12,693 nt of DNA, from contig MU647022.1 of assembly GCA_026770585.1 (NCBI GenBank), forward strand, positions 138,551 to 151,243, written 5' to 3'. The DNA comes from Baffinella frigidus. Its lineage: Eukaryota; Cryptophyceae; Cryptomonadales; Baffinellaceae. Both the position numbers and the translations under genes were made by a program. Within the stretch, counting starts at the first letter, position 1, and the number at the start of each line of letters is the position of its first letter. This document shows positions 11,434-12,693 of this stretch, one piece after another. Below the pieces are notes generated by a model that saw nothing but the letters and a program-made list of their open reading frames with translations, searched no databases and had not been told where the DNA came from.

Positions 11434-12693
11434 ACCCTAAACCCTAAACCCTGAAGCTTGAACCCTACACGCTACACCCTAAAGCCTGAACCCTGAACCC
11501 TCAACCCTTGACCCTAAACCCTCCACCCTCAAGCCTAAACCCTAAACCCTAAACCCGAAACCCTGAACCCCAAATCCTAAAACCTGAACCCTAACCCCCG
11601 AAACAGGGGATTCCGAGGACCAGATCAAAGCCCTGCGATCGCAGACGACCCTCCAGAAAATCTCCATGAAATTCCAGCAGGTCCTTCCCACACCCACTCC
11701 AGCCTGGAAGAGGGAGTATTTTAAATGTAGGATTGTTAAATTTAGTACCAGTCACGGGCATGCTTGGTCACGTGTTTGCGGGATATCCCGCAGACACGTG
11801 ACCAAACGCCCCTATCTATGTGAAAATTACTACAGCCCCCTTTTTTCTTCACTTGTAAAGGAACCCCTGTTTTAAAATAGTCACGCATCTAGCCTCGAGT
11901 GGACTGTCTAGCGCTGCCTAGCCCCGAACCTCTCGAGAATGCTGGAGCACCCGATTTAAACCCTGCATTGTACACATGTGTAGTTACTTTCGTGGGTTTG
12001 GTCACGTTCCTCACATAATTCATGCGAGGAACGTGACCAACCTGGTACAAACGCTTACAACCCCATACGTCAAAAGGGTGCTCCTGAATTCTCGAGTGGA
12101 AACGCCGCGGCAGGAGATAAGCATTCTAGCTCTGCCTCACTTAAATTGGTCTCATCATTTGATGGGACCGGAAGTTGATTTCCTTGTTCTGTGGTACAAA
12201 TACGTCAACTTTTAGCGTGAACACGGAGAAAACGATGAGGCCGATTTAACTGAGGCAGAGCTAGGCGTTGCGGAACCGCACGCCTAGCCTTACGGACCGC
12301 CTTCATCCGGGAACAAGGATGTTTCTTTTAAAAAGTCTGCACATAAATTACTACACAATTGCTTCTGACCGACCCGTTGTGTAGTAATTTTCATAGCCAG
12401 CTTTAACAAGAAAATATTTGTTCCCAGATTAGCCTGGCCCACTGAGGGCGCGACAGGCAGGGTTCTCTATGCGAGACCCTCTACCCTGAACAACGAAAAA
12501 ACGACACCCTACACCCTACACCCTACACCCCACACCCTACACCCTGAACACTCACCCTTAAACCCTAAACGCTAAGCCCTAAACGCTCAACGCTAAACGC
12601 TGAACCCTGGATCGGACAGTTTGGGTTCACGGGGGCGAAGTTGAAGCTGGTGAAACAGAACGATGAGGGGCAAACCCTCCTCTCGGCTGGTAG
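9787..12693 (+). CDS. Coiled-coil protein gene, five exons, runs off the right edge
   Basis: Exons 9787-9909, 10186-10400, 11258-11310, 11607-11680 and 12620-12693 join in phase (0, 2, 1, 0) to 179 full codons. The product is charged and heptad-rich: an N-terminal MEEENVRLKVALENLHKIF, then a long Glu/Lys/Leu segment (LTQQLTDSTDKLQTAKESIS, ERLADTLSELDEARGVL, DQIKALRSQTTLQKIS), as expected of a parallel coiled coil. I do not recognise the family; many such proteins are cytoskeletal, flagellar or tethering factors, but nothing here decides. Only the first donor (GTGAGT) is a full consensus; others are GTCCCT, GTCAAC and GTCCTT. The introns hold telomere-like arrays and foldbacks. Confidence 0.75.
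10186..10400 (+). CDS. Coiled-coil gene exon 2
   Basis: Acceptor AATCTTCTCAG after a long pyrimidine-rich stretch. 71 codons plus 2 nt, from MPELALAIRGRVAQLR to AAELDSM and a split Arg. Strong heptad pattern. The donor GTCCCT follows AG. Confidence 0.82.
10913..10982. repeat. AT-rich foldback flanked by CGCAACGTTTC direct repeats
   Basis: TTAATTGCATTA (10925-10936) pairs with TAATGCAATTAA (10957-10968). CGCAACGTTTC occurs at 10913-10923 and again at 10972-10982, like a target duplication around a small element. Confidence 0.65.
11083..11200. mobile_element. MITE-like foldback, family E
   Basis: Arms CACGGTCGGACCAAATCG (11083-11100) and its inverse (11183-11200). The centre is itself a palindrome, GAGGGGTCG/CGACCCCTC (11131-11152), so most of the 118 bp folds. 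Confidence 0.83.
11224..11251. repeat. CCCTGAA heptamers at an acceptor
   Basis: About four units ending 6 bp before the exon 3 acceptor. Confidence 0.85.
11258..11310 (+). CDS. Coiled-coil gene exon 3
   Basis: 53 nt coding (R)ERLADTLSELDEARGVL. Acceptor CAACCAG directly after CCCTGAACCCTACACCCC heptamers; donor GTCAAC opens straight into the next heptamer array. In 2, out 1. Confidence 0.8.
11313..11600. repeat. Telomere-like array filling intron 3 (CCCTCAA block)
   Basis: Nearly the whole 296-bp intron is 7-mers. About sixteen CCCTCAA units in a row are followed by mixed CCCTAAA, CCCTGAA and CCCTACA. C-rich strand is the sense strand. Confidence 0.95.
11607..11680 (+). CDS. Coiled-coil gene exon 4
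   Basis: 74 nt coding (G)DSEDQIKALRSQTTLQKIS then MKFQQ. Acceptor GAAACAG at the end of the heptamer array; donor GTCCTT; phase 0 out. Confidence 0.8.
11764..11805. repeat. 42-bp near-perfect palindrome with TTGGTCACGT ends
   Basis: TTGGTCACGTGT...ACACGTGACCAA around GCGGGATATCCCGC; one mismatched pair. It may be the centre of a larger imperfect foldback (about 11710-11880). The same ends occur at 11998-12040, and a solo ACGTGACCAA at 8299-8308. Confidence 0.85.
11932..12096. mobile_element. Nested foldback with CTCGAGAAT ends
   Basis: Outer arms CTCGAGAAT + GGAGCACCC (11932-11952) and GGGTGCTCC + ATTCTCGAG (12076-12096). Inner perfect 15-bp arms TTGGTCACGTTCCTC / GAGGAACGTGACCAA (11998-12012, 12026-12040). 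In gene 2 intron 4. Confidence 0.82.
12126..12264. mobile_element. MITE-like foldback, family B, second member
   Basis: CTAGCTCTGCCTCA at 12126-12139 and its inverse at 12251-12264, with arms extending about 32 bp. It contains GGTACAAATACGTCAACTTT, shared with 6794-6813. Same AGCTCTGCCT terminus as 2524-2633. Confidence 0.83.
12309..12425. mobile_element. MITE-like foldback, family F (GGGAACAA ends)
   Basis: Long imperfect arms GGGAACAA...AAATTACTACACAA (12309-12358) and the inverse (12377-12425). The AATTACTACA core also occurs near 11825, inside the foldback region around 11764. Confidence 0.82.
12505..12610. repeat. C-rich heptamers before exon 5
   Basis: CCCTACA block (five units) then CCCTAAA/CGCTAAA/CGCTGAA variants, ending about 10 bp before the exon 5 acceptor. 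Confidence 0.88.
12620..12693 (+). CDS. Coiled-coil gene exon 5 (partial or complete)
   Basis: Only frame open to the window end: FGFTGAKLKLVKQNDEGQTL then LSAG. Acceptor GGACAG after heptamers, phase 0. A GTAG at 12690 may be the next donor, which would end the exon at 12689. Confidence 0.65.

Noticed and set aside
12426-12450. Alternative exon after TTCCCAG in gene 2 intron 4
   Set aside because: In the phase required, a stop (TGA) follows after five codons.
1-12693. tRNA, rRNA or transposase genes
   Set aside because: No cloverleaf, rRNA segment or transposase domain was seen in reading; foldback elements are non-autonomous.

Overview
This is a eukaryotic nuclear window built from many very short exons separated by repeat-packed introns. 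Introns with GT...AG ends, degenerate heptamers of the TTTAGGG/CCCTAAA (plant and green-alga type) telomere family, and many small foldback elements suggest a protist or alga with an introner/MITE-rich genome. A prasinophyte-like green alga is my best guess, but only a guess. None of the long open frames is a gene as it stands; the genes appear only after splicing.

Gene 1 (minus strand, ATG at 9462, running down to about 370 and probably off the left edge) is a PAPS-dependent sulfotransferase of the Sulfotransfer_3 type. I could place 15 exons (42-130 bp) whose 14 junctions are all phase-compatible, giving about 404 residues without an internal stop. The order of family landmarks is correct: 5'-phosphosulfate loop GHPRTGTT, RPMD and EDE motifs, KSPVHT, the 3'-phosphate strand IYVHRDP, YWYTYL, LIPKGNLVE, and a C-terminal GFKKN segment. 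The last C-terminal residues are not securely found.

Gene 2 (plus strand, ATG at 9787, running off the right edge) is a coiled-coil protein of unknown function. Five exons join in phase to about 179 residues. The two genes diverge from a 324-bp intergenic region that holds a 127-bp foldback element.

The introns hold: (a) blocks of 7-bp telomere-like repeats, the longest C-rich on the sense strand of whichever gene they lie in; (b) at least eight MITE-like inverted-repeat elements, two of which form a same-family pair; (c) CT and GA microsatellites; and (d) the most unusual feature, copies of exon edges together with their splice sites ('splice-site echoes') in the adjacent intron. I see echoes for seven of the gene 1 exons; some form tandem arrays of four to six units. 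These look like traces of intron growth, or of intron birth, by local duplication across splice junctions.
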